A stretch of 64,000 nucleotides of DNA from Pyxicephalus adspersus (GCF_032062135.1 NC_092858.1:170517787-170581786); one strand, 5' to 3'; shown: positions 37,361 to 48,360, numbered from the stretch's first letter. Numbers and translations are program-made. Notes: generated by a model not told the origin, from the sequence alone.

Positions 37361-37464
37361 ATACAGGAAATGTATTACTCTTCAGATTGAATATAACTTC
37401 ATCTGTGTCCACAATGTAACTTTGTAACTTTCATACGATACATAGAACGTCGTTCCTCTCCTGA

Positions 37465-37745
37465 GAATCTGATTGGTCAACACTGCAGCCTTCTCGCCTT
37501 GTGATTTGTCCTTATTCATATCCCCACGACCCAGACCCTCTTCCTGCACATGGAGCTTGTCAAAAACGCAGCCAATATGATTGCCTGGTAGGCGGGCGGA
37601 TCATTAAAATAACCAATCAGATACGACTGGACGTCAAGACCACTTCTGATAAAGCGCCGCTGCTTGTTTACAACGCGTTAGCCCCGCCTTATTTCTACAT
37701 CGATTGGATAGTCTGGTTAGATGGACGTAAGCGATTGGCTGAGTG
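37465..37745 (+). promoter_or_regulatory. creg1 promoter region with several CCAAT boxes
   Basis: CCAAT or its complement ATTGG occurs near 37471, 37572, 37612, 37703 and 37734, all within 300 bases of the start codon. No TATA box is evident. CpG density rises into exon 1. The layout fits a TATA-less housekeeping promoter. Confidence 0.55.
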
Positions 37746-37760
37746 GGTAAAGGACCCAGT

Positions 37761-38075
37761 ATGCGTTCGGCTCTGAGTTTCACTGTCAATATGTTGCGGC
37801 TTGGTGTGTTGTTCCTCTGCGCAGTGTCCGCCATCCTCCTAGGGACCCCTCCGTCCCAGGCTCATATTCCCCCGCACAATGAGACAGCCCGGGTGGCGCG
37901 CTTCGTGGCTCACCATTGCGACTGGGGCGCCCTGGCCACCATCTCCAGCCATGAGCCGGTGAAAGGACAGCCATTCGCCAATGTCTTCTCTGTCAGCGAC
38001 GGGCCCCGGGGTCACGGCAGCGGCGTCCCTTACTTCTACCTGACCGCCATAGAGATCTCTGTGCAGGACCTACAG
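37761..38075 (+). CDS. creg1: CREG1 exon 1: signal peptide and N-terminal half
   Basis: CREG1 is a secreted and lysosomal glycoprotein with a split-barrel fold related to FMN-binding proteins but without known enzyme activity. Exon 1 gives 105 codons. A hydrophobic signal peptide (core LRLGVLFLCAVSAILLG) is followed by NETARVARFVAH, DWGALATISSHEPVKGQPFA, VFSVSDGPRG and GSGVPYFYLTAIEISVQDLQ, all matching the family. The NET sequon may be glycosylated. I chose the ATG at 37761; another in-frame ATG at 37791, with A at -3, would also leave a signal peptide. The donor GTGAGG is phase 0, as I recall for human CREG1. Proximity to cd247 favours creg1 over creg2. Confidence 0.93.
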
Positions 38076-38108
38076 GTGAGGTTACCACGGGGACCGCAGA
38101 AGGGGAGG

Positions 38109-38141
38109 CACGTGACCTGCTTTGGCTGGAGATCACGTGAC
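38109..38141. promoter_or_regulatory. Two CACGTG E-boxes just after creg1 exon 1
   Basis: GGCACGTGACC (CACGTG at 38109-38114) and ATCACGTGAC (38132-38141) lie 35-65 bases into intron 1. The second matches the lysosomal CLEAR element consensus GTCACGTGAC at 9 of 10 bases. That TFEB/TFE3 factors act here is inference. Confidence 0.5.
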
Positions 38142-38689
38142 ATATACATTGAAGCTTAAAAGAGAACCTGTCTGTATAGCAACACAAAGGCTTTGTTACA
38201 GAGAGCTATATGAAAACATAATGTACATTCTCTATAAGGGACCGGCGTCATAGAATTCTCAGGACTATGGGCTCCATATATCCCAGCACTGTCACATGGT
38301 CCTAGATACATGGAGGCTCCGCCATACCTGGAAGTACCAGGCTTCACTCCTTGTTTCCATAGCTGATGGCTCCTGAGTATAGAGACCGGGCCCTGATGTC
38401 GTTAGGAAGGTCCATTCCACTGGACATGGTGTTCTTGCATTATATAGAGGAGCACATAAACCCAATAGGGTCTAAAATGTAAAGTAAATGGTACAGTTAT
38501 GTTAAAGCAAAGCTCCAGGTTCATTAAAATTGTTCATGTGTAGTAGGGTTGCCCTCACACCCAATGGGATAAATGCTCATTATTGGCTGGGCCATAGGCT
38601 GCTCTTTGTGATCTGAGTTGTGGGGGCACTCAGCTTTGTCCCTTACAATATAAGTCTATTGGTTTTGCATGGGTAGGGTTGGTCATGCT

Positions 38690-40460
38690 AATGCCTTTAA
38701 GAGAATACCATTTGCCCCAGACATAGGGACCCCCTATTTAAACTGTCAGCCTTCCTCTAAAAGAATGCCATCTACCTTCGGCATAGAGACCTCTGAGAGT
38801 ACCATTCATATTGGGCATGAAGGCCCCCATCAGGACTGTCACACTTTCCTCTAACACAGTGCCATTTACCTTAGACATTGGGCCCCTAATCCAAACCATC
38901 ACCCCTTCCTCTAAGAGAGTGCCATTTATATTAGGCATGGAGACCCCAAAAAAAACCGTCACCCCTTTCTCTAAGAGAGTGCCATCTACCTTCGGCATGG
39001 AGACCTCTTACTCTAGGAGAGTGCCATTTATATTAGGCACGAAGACCCCATCAAGGCTGTCCCCCCTTCCTCTAACATAGTTCCATTTACCATAGGCATT
39101 GGGACTCTATTCCAAACCATCACCCTTTCTCTAAAAGAGTGCCATTTATATTAGGCATGGGGACCCACATTAGGGCTGTTGCCCCTTTTCTAAAATTATT
39201 TACCTTGGGCATGGGGACTTCTTCCAAAAGTGTGCCATTTATATTTGGCGTAGGGACCCTTATCCAGACCGTCACCCCTTCCTCCAATAGTGCCATTTAA
39301 ATTGGGCACAAAGACCTCTATCGGCGCTGTCACCCCTTCCTCTAAGAGTGTGCCAATCATGTTAGACGTAGGGACCCCATCAGCACTTTCACCCCTTCCT
39401 CTAAAAATATTTGCTTTTGGCATAGAGACCCCATTTTAAACCATCATCCCTTCCTCTAACAGAGCGCCATTTACTCTAGGCTCTCACCCTCATCAGAACT
39501 GACCCCAGACATAGGGACCCCTATCCAAACCATCACCCCTTCCTCTAAGAGAGCCATTTAAATTGGGCACAGAGACCTCCATCAGCGATGTCACCGCTTC
39601 CTCTAAAATAATTTACCTTCGGCATAGAGACCCCATTTCAAATCATCATCCCTTCCTCTAACAGAGCGCTATATACTTCAGGCATGGAGACCTTTATCCG
39701 AACTGACATAGGAACCTCTATCCAAACCGTCACCCCGTCTTCTAAGAGAGCGCCATTTATATTAGGCATGGGGGACCCCCATCAGGGCTGTAACCTCCTT
39801 CTCTAACAGCAATGGGACCCTAATCCAAACTGTCACCCCTTCTTCTAAATAGGTGCCATTTATTTTAGGCATAAGGACCCTTATCTAAAATGTCACCCCT
39901 TCCTCTAAGAGTGTGCCATTCATATTAGGCAAAGGGACCCCCAACAGCGCTGTCACCCCTTTCTCTAAAATTATTTACTTTGGGCATAGACACCCCTTTT
40001 CAAACCATCACCCCTTCCTCTAACCGAGTGCCATATACTTCAGTCACCCTTTCGTCTATTAGAGGGTCTTTTACCTTTAACATGGGAATCCCCATCAGGG
40101 CTGTCGGCCCTTCTAAAGTTATTTATCTTAGTATTAAGGACCCCTATCCAAACCAATTCCATTTCCTTAGGTATGGGGACCCCTATCCAAACTGTCACCA
40201 GTGTTGAACCCAGAAAGTTTTTTTAAGCCGGCTGGGAAGAAATTTTAGCCGGGTGGTGGCCCCAACTCTTTAGTAAAATCCCCGAAACAGCCGGGTGGTT
40301 TCTGAAAAGTGCTGGGTGGTGGGCCCAGCTAAAAGGGGCTGGGGAGAACACCCCGTCACCCCTTTCACCAATATAGTGCCTTATACTTTAAACTTTGTTA
40401 CCCTCCTTAGCACTCTCGCCCATTTGTTTAAAAGAGTGCCAGATCACTGGGTAGTATTAC
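38690..40460 (+). repeat. Minisatellite, about 60-bp unit, about 28-30 copies, creg1 intron 1
   Basis: Diverged units carry GTGCCATTTA, TATTAGGCATGG, GACCCC, ATCAGGGCTGTCACCCC and TTCCTCTAAGAGA. Unit length is 58-61 bases, so open frames show a 20-residue period on both strands (for example FILGMETP.KTVTP). A GCCGGGTGGT-family repeat interrupts it at 40203-40345. Confidence 0.9.
40203..40345 (+). repeat. Short interspersed repeat, GCCGGGTGGT family (copy 2)
   Basis: TTTTAAGCCGGCTGGGAAGA, ACAGCCGGGTGGTTTCTGAA and GGCCCAGCTAAAAG. It sits inside the tandem array. Confidence 0.75.
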
Positions 40461-40479
40461 TGCTTTCCTGGGTGGTTTA

Positions 40480-41049
40480 GTGGGCCCATGCTGCACGTGC
40501 ACGTGGCACATCCATTCTCCTTCCAACACTCAGAGCTGCAAATTGTTGGTTATCATCCAATCATATTACACAATTAGTGTAGGTGAGTTGGCCTGGTTTG
40601 CAGTTCCACAAACAAATCTTTTTGTTTGGTCTTCAGGAGATCGGATCATTCATACCCAGCCTACATACAACAGGCGCAGCCCTTCCATGATTTCTTCAGA
40701 AGTGAAGAATTTCCTGACGTCACAAAGTCACACCAAATATTTTCTTCTTCTAAGATCTGATTATCGCACTGAACCATCTGTAGGGAAGCCAGCTTATCTC
40801 ACTTTGTGTGCTCACTCAGCGATAAGAAACCCAACGCATAGAGACCGCAGTTCTATTACACAATCCAACCACCATGGGTTTATATTGCATAGGAACTTGC
40901 TTAATAAACTTGCACCGGACCATAAAGCTGCTGATGGCACCAGTGAATCATTTCAAGCTCTGCATGCATTAGAAACCATTAATTTCTATAGACATTTGTC
41001 TTTTTTTTTTAAACCCGATGAATTATATAACCATCTGCAGCAGAAGTGA
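40480..41049 (+). other. Unexplained 189-codon open frame in creg1 intron 1
   Basis: The frame runs through sequence that is neither minisatellite nor a recognised transposon. No domain or motif was recognised, and the composition (many Ser, His and Asn) is not typical of coding DNA. It may be chance or a fragment of an unknown element. Confidence 0.25.
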
Positions 41050-41877
41050 CACTGAAACCTCTGTGTAAGCATATTTTGCTTGCGTTTCCAGCAAGTCACC
41101 AGATGACATGGCAAATTCTGTGTTATGAAATGCGGATACACTCGTCATGTGAGGCGGTGAAAGTTCTTCTACTGTGTTTGCTGTGATAAATGTACAGAGG
41201 ACCTATACTGGCCATGCTGTTATGGATGTGAGCATGGTACGGTAAATGATCAATATCTCCCCGACCTGGAGTATTCTCCATATATCTCCATATACCTGGA
41301 GTATTGCTCTTCACCAGTTGGTCAGATTTCGGCAAGAATCCTTTTTAAATATTCATTGAAACTGGCTTTAATGAAATCTTCTAACACAGGAACACATATA
41401 ATAAAAACCAGGGCACTCTCAATCAATGTTTGAGCAAAATATTGATAAATTGTTCATCGGGAATGCTCATTCTTTTGTCAGTCTTCCCCCACAATGCATT
41501 GCTTTGGTTATTGTCAACCGATTCATAATGGTCCTGCACAATTTTTAAGTGCAATACAAAGCGTAAGGATTTGCGTTTTAGTGTGCTACGAAGTAAGTGC
41601 GTTTCCTTGACTTCCAGTGGAGAAATGGATTCACATTGGAGTGAAAGGAGGGTAAGTATAGAGATCTGCATCAAAGGGGACCTGAAAAGGTAAAACACAG
41701 ATTCTCTTTAATGCCCGACCCATTCGTTTTTCTTACTGGATTGAGTAGGAAAAAAATAAATTGTATTGTCAGGTGTTAAATGCTGGGTAACCTTTCAAAC
41801 TGATCACTATTAAACCACTTTTTTCATATTTTCCTAATCTATTGTACACCATCTGGCAAAAAAACGTCCAATGCCCT

Positions 41878-42335
41878 TGGAGCAGTGATCTAGGGTGCCT
41901 GTGGGGGCAGTGTTATAATGTGGGGTGCATGTTTGGGGGCATTGTTATGATCTGGGGTGCCTGTAGGGGGCAGTGTTATGGTCTGGGACGCTTATATGGG
42001 GCAGTGTTTAAATTTGGGGGTGCTTGTGGGTGGCAGTGTTGTGATATAGGGTGCCTGTAGGGGGCAGTGTTGTGTTATGGGGTGCATGTGTGGGGCCAGT
42101 GGTATGATCAGGGTTGCTTGTATGGGGCAGTGTTATAATCTGGGGTGCTTGTAGGGGGCAGTTTTGTGATGTGGCGTGCTTGTAGGGGGCAGTGTTTTGA
42201 TCTGGGGTGCCTGTGTGGGGCAGTGTTTTGATCTGGGGTGCCTGTGTGGGGCAGTGTTTTGATCTGGGGTGCCTGTGTGGGGCAGTGTAATGATCTGGGG
42301 TGCATGTGTGGGGGCAGTGTCGTGATCCTGGGTTG
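41878..42335 (+). repeat. 31-bp G-rich tandem array inside the Tc1-like element
   Basis: About 14 units of TCTGGGGTGCCTGTGTGGGG followed by CAGTGTTTTGA. The three units at 42201, 42232 and 42263 are nearly identical, and older ones vary by 1-3 bases. Runs of four or five G recur on the plus strand, giving G-quadruplex potential. Confidence 0.9.
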
Positions 42336-42571
42336 CGAAGTTATGTAGAATTCATTAGGCTCAAATTGTAAAGTAGTGGTTCAGGGAACATGAGACATCA
42401 TTGTCGCACATCGGCCACCACAGAGTCCAGACCTGAACCCCATTGAGAATCTTTTGGATGGGCTGGAGAAGACTCTACACAGCTCCGACTCTCCCATTGC
42501 CAATACAAGATCTTAGAGGGACATTAATGTATCTCTACATGGAAAGAAATGTTGTGATCATAGGAAGGGAC

Positions 42572-42730
42572 AAGCAGTGTTCCCCCTACCCCGTTTTAGC
42601 TGGGCGCACCACCCAGCACTTTTCACTGACCACCGGGCTGTTTTTGTGTGGTTATTGAAAAGTTTGGGTCGCAATACAGGGGCTGCCACCCGCTTACATC
42701 TTCCCACCCAGCTTAAAGAAAATTTCTGTG
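42572..42730 (-). repeat. Short interspersed repeat, GCCGGGTGGT family (copy 3, inverted)
   Basis: TTTTAGCTGGGCGCACCACC, TTTTCACTGACCACCGGGCT and CCACCCAGCTTAAAGAAAAT are the inverse of copies at 32495 and 40203. It is inserted in the Tc1-like relic. Confidence 0.78.
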
Positions 42731-42850
42731 GAGAATACTGAAAACAATAGCACAGTGAATGTGTGCTGTAATTAAGATTAAATATCCCCATGTGTGACTT
42801 TTCCTTTGGCCAGGCAATGTATGTTCAATATGTTTCTTTTCTTGTTGCAG

Positions 42851-42970
42851 TTGAATGCAAATGCCTCGCTGACCATGTCACTGGCCCAGACTCCTTACTG
42901 CAGAGAGAAGCATTACGATCCGCAAAGTCCACTCTGTGCTCATATTATACTCTCAGGAATCATTGAGAAG
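42851..42970 (+). CDS. creg1: CREG1 exon 2
   Basis: Exactly 40 codons, phase 0 at both ends: LNANASLTMSLAQTPYC, then DPQSPLCAHIILSGIIEK. The NAS sequon is a possible glycosylation site. Exon length and borders agree with my memory of human CREG1. The acceptor ttgttgcag lies 29 bases after a Tc1-like element end. Confidence 0.94.
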
Positions 42971-44095
42971 GTAAAGCGCCAAACTAAACTCGTAAAAACA
43001 ACCCAGACTTGTTAGTAGGCCACATACACAGAACTAGAACAACAAGCTCAGCAGGGGCGGCAAATGTCCCAAATTTGTCTTGTGGCACTGCCACTGACCA
43101 GAAATAGATCCTGGATAGACGGTTTGGTCTGCAGTACATTAGTTGAGCATTCAGTTCAATTTGAATACATTTTAGGTCAATCACAGGAAAAGTGTGCTAA
43201 GTATTAGTTTGTCTTCTTTAAAAAAACAGCCACAGCCTGAGTAGGAATGTCTGTCCCCTGCCAGCATACTATATAGAAGGATTCTTGTCTTCTGTGTGAA
43301 AGCTAAGATCCAACGCTACTCTTATTGGGGTGGATCTATAGGGCTGCAATTTTCACAGGTGACCCCAGCAGATTGGAGAGCTCCTCATCTGCTTTAGAAG
43401 GGTGCAAGTGACACAAATTATTTCTACAAGGTCTCTGCTGTCAGAAAAACTATTGAATTATTTAGAGCCAAATTGTACATTGGTACATTGTACATCTGGT
43501 ACCAAAATAGGCAAAATGAAAGATTACTGGAGCTTTTGTTTACAAAACTTGTATATTCAGGTAGTAAAAACTTCCAGGTTTGTTGGTTGTCATCATTGCA
43601 GTATATGAGAAATGCGGTCTTCTATAACAATGGTTTAAGGGGAAATGTGACAAGTCAACTCGTTTTATTATTTGCTGTTTATTAACACCAAAATTTCCCT
43701 AAAAAAAAAGCGTGTGGTTACCGCATGAATATAGATTGCATACAGTAAAGAAGTTAGTACATCCCATAAGAATTGGGGATTTTTTTCAACATATTTGAGC
43801 AAGCAAACATTAGATTTAGATCTGACTAGATAAGAGTAATCTGCGTGAACAAGTGTCACATGACATTCACATGGGGTATTCAATATCATAATAATGGAAA
43901 AATTAAGTACACCTCTACATTGACCTCCACTTTAAATCCATGACAGTAGAATCAGATTTTTGTGACAAAAAGCAAAATTTATAAATCTCAGATATGGATG
44001 GTCTGGTATTCTCCATTCTATCGATGTAAGGTACCGGCAAGCCAGAATTCAAATGGTTTTATAAAGCCCTCAAAGAAGGGTATATTTTGGTATAA
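42971..44095. other. creg1 intron 2, nothing recognised
   Basis: AT-rich intron sequence with no repeat family, coding block or RNA gene that I could recognise. Confidence 0.45.
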
Positions 44096-44099
44096 AAGA

Positions 44100-44720
44100 A
44101 TTGGGTATTCCCAAGCTCTATAATTACTATGGTAGCCAATCCCCTAAACATGTGGATTATGGAAAAACAGGAAGGAGACAAAGCCGGGGATTGTTGGCCA
44201 TAAATTGCTTTATATCAATGTGCAAATGTTCAACAAAACAAATGTTTCCGTATATTATAACACTGGAAACCCTTAAAACACAAAGGAGGCTGGCTGCAGG
44301 GACTTTATTGCTAGACAGAGTCCAATTGTCAAAAAACAAGTGATCTACTATCTGAACATGAGAACTGGATCCCAATTTCTGGCGCATTTTGCTAGTTTTG
44401 ACTTCTTCAGGGGATTGTAGGGAGAACCAGTGAACAGTACTAATAGAAGCAAGATAAATAAATATTTAGACAATGGTTAAGATTCATTAAAAAAATAGTT
44501 CCATAATTATCAGTTAAACCCACACAATCAAAAATATATGGAAATCAAGATCCACATACATATAAAGAAATTTATATCCAAAAATTCCCTGCTTTTTCTC
44601 CTTTCTGTTTTTCCCCTCAAAGGAGTTGTTAGCAAAGAGCTGACCTTATGATATCCAAAAAAAACCCACATTTCTTCATGGGACCTGCTGGTAACCCTTG
44701 CAACAGTTGCTGTCAAAGGG
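44100..44720. repeat. Inverted repeat in creg1 intron 2
   Basis: GGAAAAACAGGAAGGAGACA at 44160 is the inverse of the stretch at 44585-44612 (CTGCTTTTTCTCCTTTCTGT). The loop holds GGCGCATTTTGC followed by GACTTCTTCAGGGG. It is probably a decayed TIR element. Confidence 0.5.
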
Positions 44721-45184
44721 CATGCACTTAAAGTGAGAAATAAATTCCCCTAATTTAGGCCACAAGACACATGTGCCAGGAAAATGCTTTTACTGTCTAA
44801 AAATAATATAGATCAAGATTTAGCAGACAAATACAAGGCCCTATTGTTGACTTACAGATCTAATATTGTATGAGTTGTTTGCTACAAAAACAGTAGACCT
44901 GTTTGGCACAGACAAAAGACCGCATTCCAGCAGAAAAAAAAAAAACTGTACAAACTGTAAAACATGATGGTGAAAATGTTCTGCTTTAATGCTGCTACTG
45001 GGTCTGGTCTGGACAGCTTGCAATTATCAAGTCAGCTATGAATTCCGCATGGAGTGTTGAGAATGTGATTTTGTGTATCTGAAAACTGAGGTTAAAGCCA
45101 ATATGTATTTCAACAGAATAATCATCCCAGGCATAATAGCAAATAAACACGGCTCAAAAGGGAAAACTGAAGGTTGTGGACCTT

Positions 45185-45660
45185 TCTTCTGTTAGGGCTA
45201 CACCACCTGGCAGGTGACAAGTGATTACCAAGGATGTGGAGTCTGTGTCTTCAACAGAGCACCCTGCAAAGGGTGATGGGCCGGTAACCCTACTGGCCAC
45301 CATACTACTTAGATGTAGGAAGAACACCAGGTTGCACTCTCAGGCTCTCCCAACCAGAGCCCAATGGAACAAAATGCTTCGGTGTAGGGACAGCCGGATA
45401 TCCGGTACCGAGTAGGCTGGAACTTCTAAGGAGTGTAAGTGGCAGGCCAGGGCCAGAGAGCTTGGGGTCAGGGTCAGGTATCCAGAAAGGACAGTTGGGT
45501 AAAGTTTGAAGGTAACACGCTGAGAATCCAATACCAGAGCTTAGAACTAGAGAGTCCTAAAGATAACTAGCAGCCAATGGTAGAACAGGATCATGACCAG
45601 GAACCAATCTGTTCATTGGCTGCAGGGCAAACTCTGTAATGCACACAGTGTGCGGGGGGT
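45185..45660. repeat. Interspersed repeat with TGGCCACC / GAACACCAGG blocks (copy 2)
   Basis: TGGCAGGTGACAAGTGATTA, CTACTGGCCACCATACTACT, GGAAGAACACCAGGTTG and AGGCTCTCCCAACC, followed by GGTCAGGGTCAGGTATCCAG. It is the partner of 28873-29240. Confidence 0.55.
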
Positions 45661-46212
45661 GCTGAGATAGAACAGAATGCATATGACTAAAGGAAAGCTA
45701 GGAATGCTGAAAGCTGCTACACAGAGCAGCTGAGGGTGGAGTGCTAACACCTTCCCAAAGCCTTGGTTTGAATCCAATTGAAATGGAAAGTTAATGAAAC
45801 CCACAACCTATTGTACCTGAAGGTAATTTTGTATGGATAAGTGGGGTACGTTTCATGCAGTAGAAGTCAGAGACTGGTCGGTAGGTATGCAAAATCCCTA
45901 CAAAAAGGAGGAGTCAATAGAAACAGTGTTTATGCAATTCTATGCCCTTTATCTGTAGGTAGTGTTTGATTAAAGATCCATTATTTGCCTGTTAAGTACA
46001 ATGTTTAGAAAAAAATATGCAACGTCCAAAAGTGAGACACAACATGGGTTACACGTTCTACCTTCTGGTGCTACTACACTCTGCTGTTAACACCTAGCTG
46101 GTGGAGGATCCCTATTTTGGCCAAATTACCAAGAGCTGGCCTTTTATATATAATATTTGTACAATCGTCATCTTTCCATTCTATGTCTCTCTGATTTTTG
46201 AATTGTATACAG

Positions 46213-46398
46213 GTGGAAGGCAATGAGAATGACACAGCAAAGATCGCTTTGTTCAGACGCCACCCAGAGATGGCCCAATGGCCTCCCGACCACAACTGGT
46301 TCTTTGCCAAACTCAACATCACCAACATTTGGGTGCTGGACTACTTTGGAGGAATCAAAACTGTGACACCAGATGAATACTATAAGGCCAAACCATGG
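46213..46398 (+). CDS. creg1: CREG1 exon 3: C-terminal region
   Basis: It encodes VEGNENDTAKIALFRRHPEM, WPPDHNWFFAKLNITNIWVL and DYFGGIKTVTPDEYYKAKP. NDT and NIT are possible glycosylation sequons. The frame ends TGG TAA at 46399-46401, but that TAA lies inside a perfect splice donor (CCATG|GTAAGT). If the donor is used, the exon ends at 46397 and a TG|A stop can form with an exon starting with A. Either way the protein is about 206-207 residues. Confidence 0.9.
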
Positions 46399-46984
46399 TA
46401 AGTACATGTCTGGAATCCACAATATCTGTTGTTTTCCAGGGATGAGCTATGGTCTGCCAGGTAGGAGGAATGATTACAAACAGGTTAAAGGGATTTATAC
46501 ATTCTTTCATGTTTGCTGTAACTTGCTTCCATAACTGTACTACAAATGCAGGCTTTTAGATTATTTCTGCTATATTTATAGAGATAAAAACCCACCAGTG
46601 ATGATTGGGCTGAAGCAGAAATTTCAGTATACTATCTGGCAGTCTAATGGAACGTGTTGGTGCTATATAAATCCTGTTTAATATTTTTAACATGCCCGAG
46701 TCTCTAACCATTTCCTGCAGCTTATCTCTAATCTCCAACCACACCTGTAGCATGTTGTCTCTAGTCTCCGATGTCCTGATGCAGTATCTATCCTTCCACC
46801 TGATGATCAGTAATAGTAAGGGCAACTATAAATATGTGGACACTGGATACCAGTTACCTGTTTTGGTCGTCTTATGCCAGATTTGGCCCCAATGGCTATG
46901 GAAATTTCATGGCTCAGTAGCTTCACTCTGGAGGGAAACATTTGAACAATTGTCCTCACCTCATCCAGAGGTTGCTCCAGATTC

Positions 46985-47215
46985 CTAAAGCAATGAATGA
47001 AAACCGTTTGTGAATCTCAATCTTTTTAGCGCTCTGTAAGGGTGACATTCATCCCAATGGCCAGCAATGTAAGGTAAATTCTTCCAACTGACCATGAAAC
47101 TAATATATTGTGAGCTGTGGATATAATAATTATAGATGGGGTTCCCTGAAGACCTGATATTTATTTCAATGTTCAATGTTCCCCAATGTTTAAAAGGTCA
47201 AGAAAGACTGATCTA
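46985..47215. repeat. Interspersed repeat shared with 14430 and 4640
   Basis: CCCAATGGCCAGCAATGT, TATATTGTGAGCTGTGGATA and AATAATTATAGATGGGGTTC, then CCTGAAGACCTGATATT. Old and diverged. Confidence 0.5.
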
Positions 47216-47219
47216 AAAC

Positions 47220-47990
47220 ACTGCAATCGAACACAATAAAAGCTATTTTCTGTGTGTGTGGAGCAGCCAACAGCAGTGGCAGAGGTCTGACTTGTGGTAC
47301 CTGTGAATAAAAGGAACATTTTTGAACTTTAACATTTTATTTGCCTGGCTGGGACAACTTACACTATTTTATCCAAATGCATCTAATTTTTGGAGTCAAC
47401 CCATGAGTTGTCTAATTTAGGATAATAATATTAATAGAATTAATATAGGATTCCAATTTGCACATATATATAAAAAATTGCTGATGCACTTGTAACAATG
47501 ACAACTAGACAGTCATTTACTTGTTAGCAACAGACTCTATAATAAAGTCAAGGTTGTTATCGATTCACTGTGAATTACATATTCTTTGTGTTCATACTGA
47601 CTGCAAACTAATAAGTCCTCTCCTATTGTACTTCAACAATAGGTTGTTTTTTATGTCTTCTCCACTATATGTCCAACTTTCAACCCCTATATCGGTACAA
47701 GATGCAGCAGTAAAGAAGGGGTCAGTGGATGGAATCGCACACGTGGTAGGGGACAGAGGCTTCAGACACTTAGGAACACATTATTAATGCACCGCTGCAC
47801 TGAAATCATGCTGGGGTGTGTAGCTAACAATGTTCAATAATGTTCCCTTTGGCCAAAGGACACTGAGAGCTCTGTGATTGAAGGAGCACAGGCCATATCA
47901 CAGGGTCTCCTCCTAGCTTCAATCATTTCTATTCTTCCAACTTCACGAGTCCAAAAGCCGGACTTCTTCCTACATGTGTTGTGCTTGGTT
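47220..47990. other. Downstream of creg1 exon 3, nothing recognised
   Basis: AATAAA-like signals occur at 47235 and 47306 and could end an unspliced creg1 transcript. No other feature was recognised. Confidence 0.35.
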
Positions 47991-48004
47991 TTTGCCCGCA
48001 GATA

Positions 48005-48360
48005 CCTGAATGGCGCTGGACTCAATCTCAATGGGCTTCCCTCAATCCGGTCATGCGTTGTCCTAGAATTCTTCAGTCTTCCCTCCTAGCCATCTTCAGT
48101 CTTCCCTTTCGGTCTTCTTGCTACGTCTCCCAATTTCGCAGGTATGGGATTGGGTGACATGGCCGGATGTAAAGGGGGAAACTAAGAGAGCCTCACTGCG
48201 CATGCCTTGAGATCAGCATTTCTTTCTCCTTAGTGGAAAAATGCCCCTTCTGCCTGAAATTAGGGCATGCGCAGAAGGAGCAGCCAGAGCCTGCCAAGAT
48301 GCATGACGTAGGTATCTTGGGAGGCTAAAATGAAGTAAAAATGTTGAGTTTAGATCCGCT
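48005..48360 (+). repeat. Interspersed repeat with TCACTGCGCATGC core (copy 1)
   Basis: The order GTCCTAGAATTCTTCA, GCCTCACTGCGCATGCC, GCCCCTTCTGCCTG, GGGCATGCGCAGAAGGAGC and TCTTGGGAGGCT is shared with 60638-60960. It is moderately GC-rich for this region. Confidence 0.7.

Larger units (their letters stand above)
41847..42819 (+). mobile_element. Tc1/mariner-like transposon relic with internal tandem expansion
   Basis: The ends CACCATCTGGCAAAAAAACG and the complement of CTTTGGCCAGGCAATG are TIRs flanked by TA (41845-41846 and 42820-42821). Near 42415-42480 the translation reads PQSPDLNPIENLL, the DDE-region motif of Tc1-like transposases. The middle is a 31-bp tandem array (41878-42335). 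A GCCGGGTGGT-family element is inserted in reverse at 42572-42730. Confidence 0.8.

Noticed and set aside
38738..39423. Open frames with 20-residue repeats, both strands
   Set aside because: They are produced by the 60-bp minisatellite; frames break repeatedly and no start, splice or domain evidence supports a gene.
41842..42060. 72-codon frame rich in Gly, Cys and Trp
   Set aside because: It is a translation of the 31-bp tandem array inside the transposon relic.
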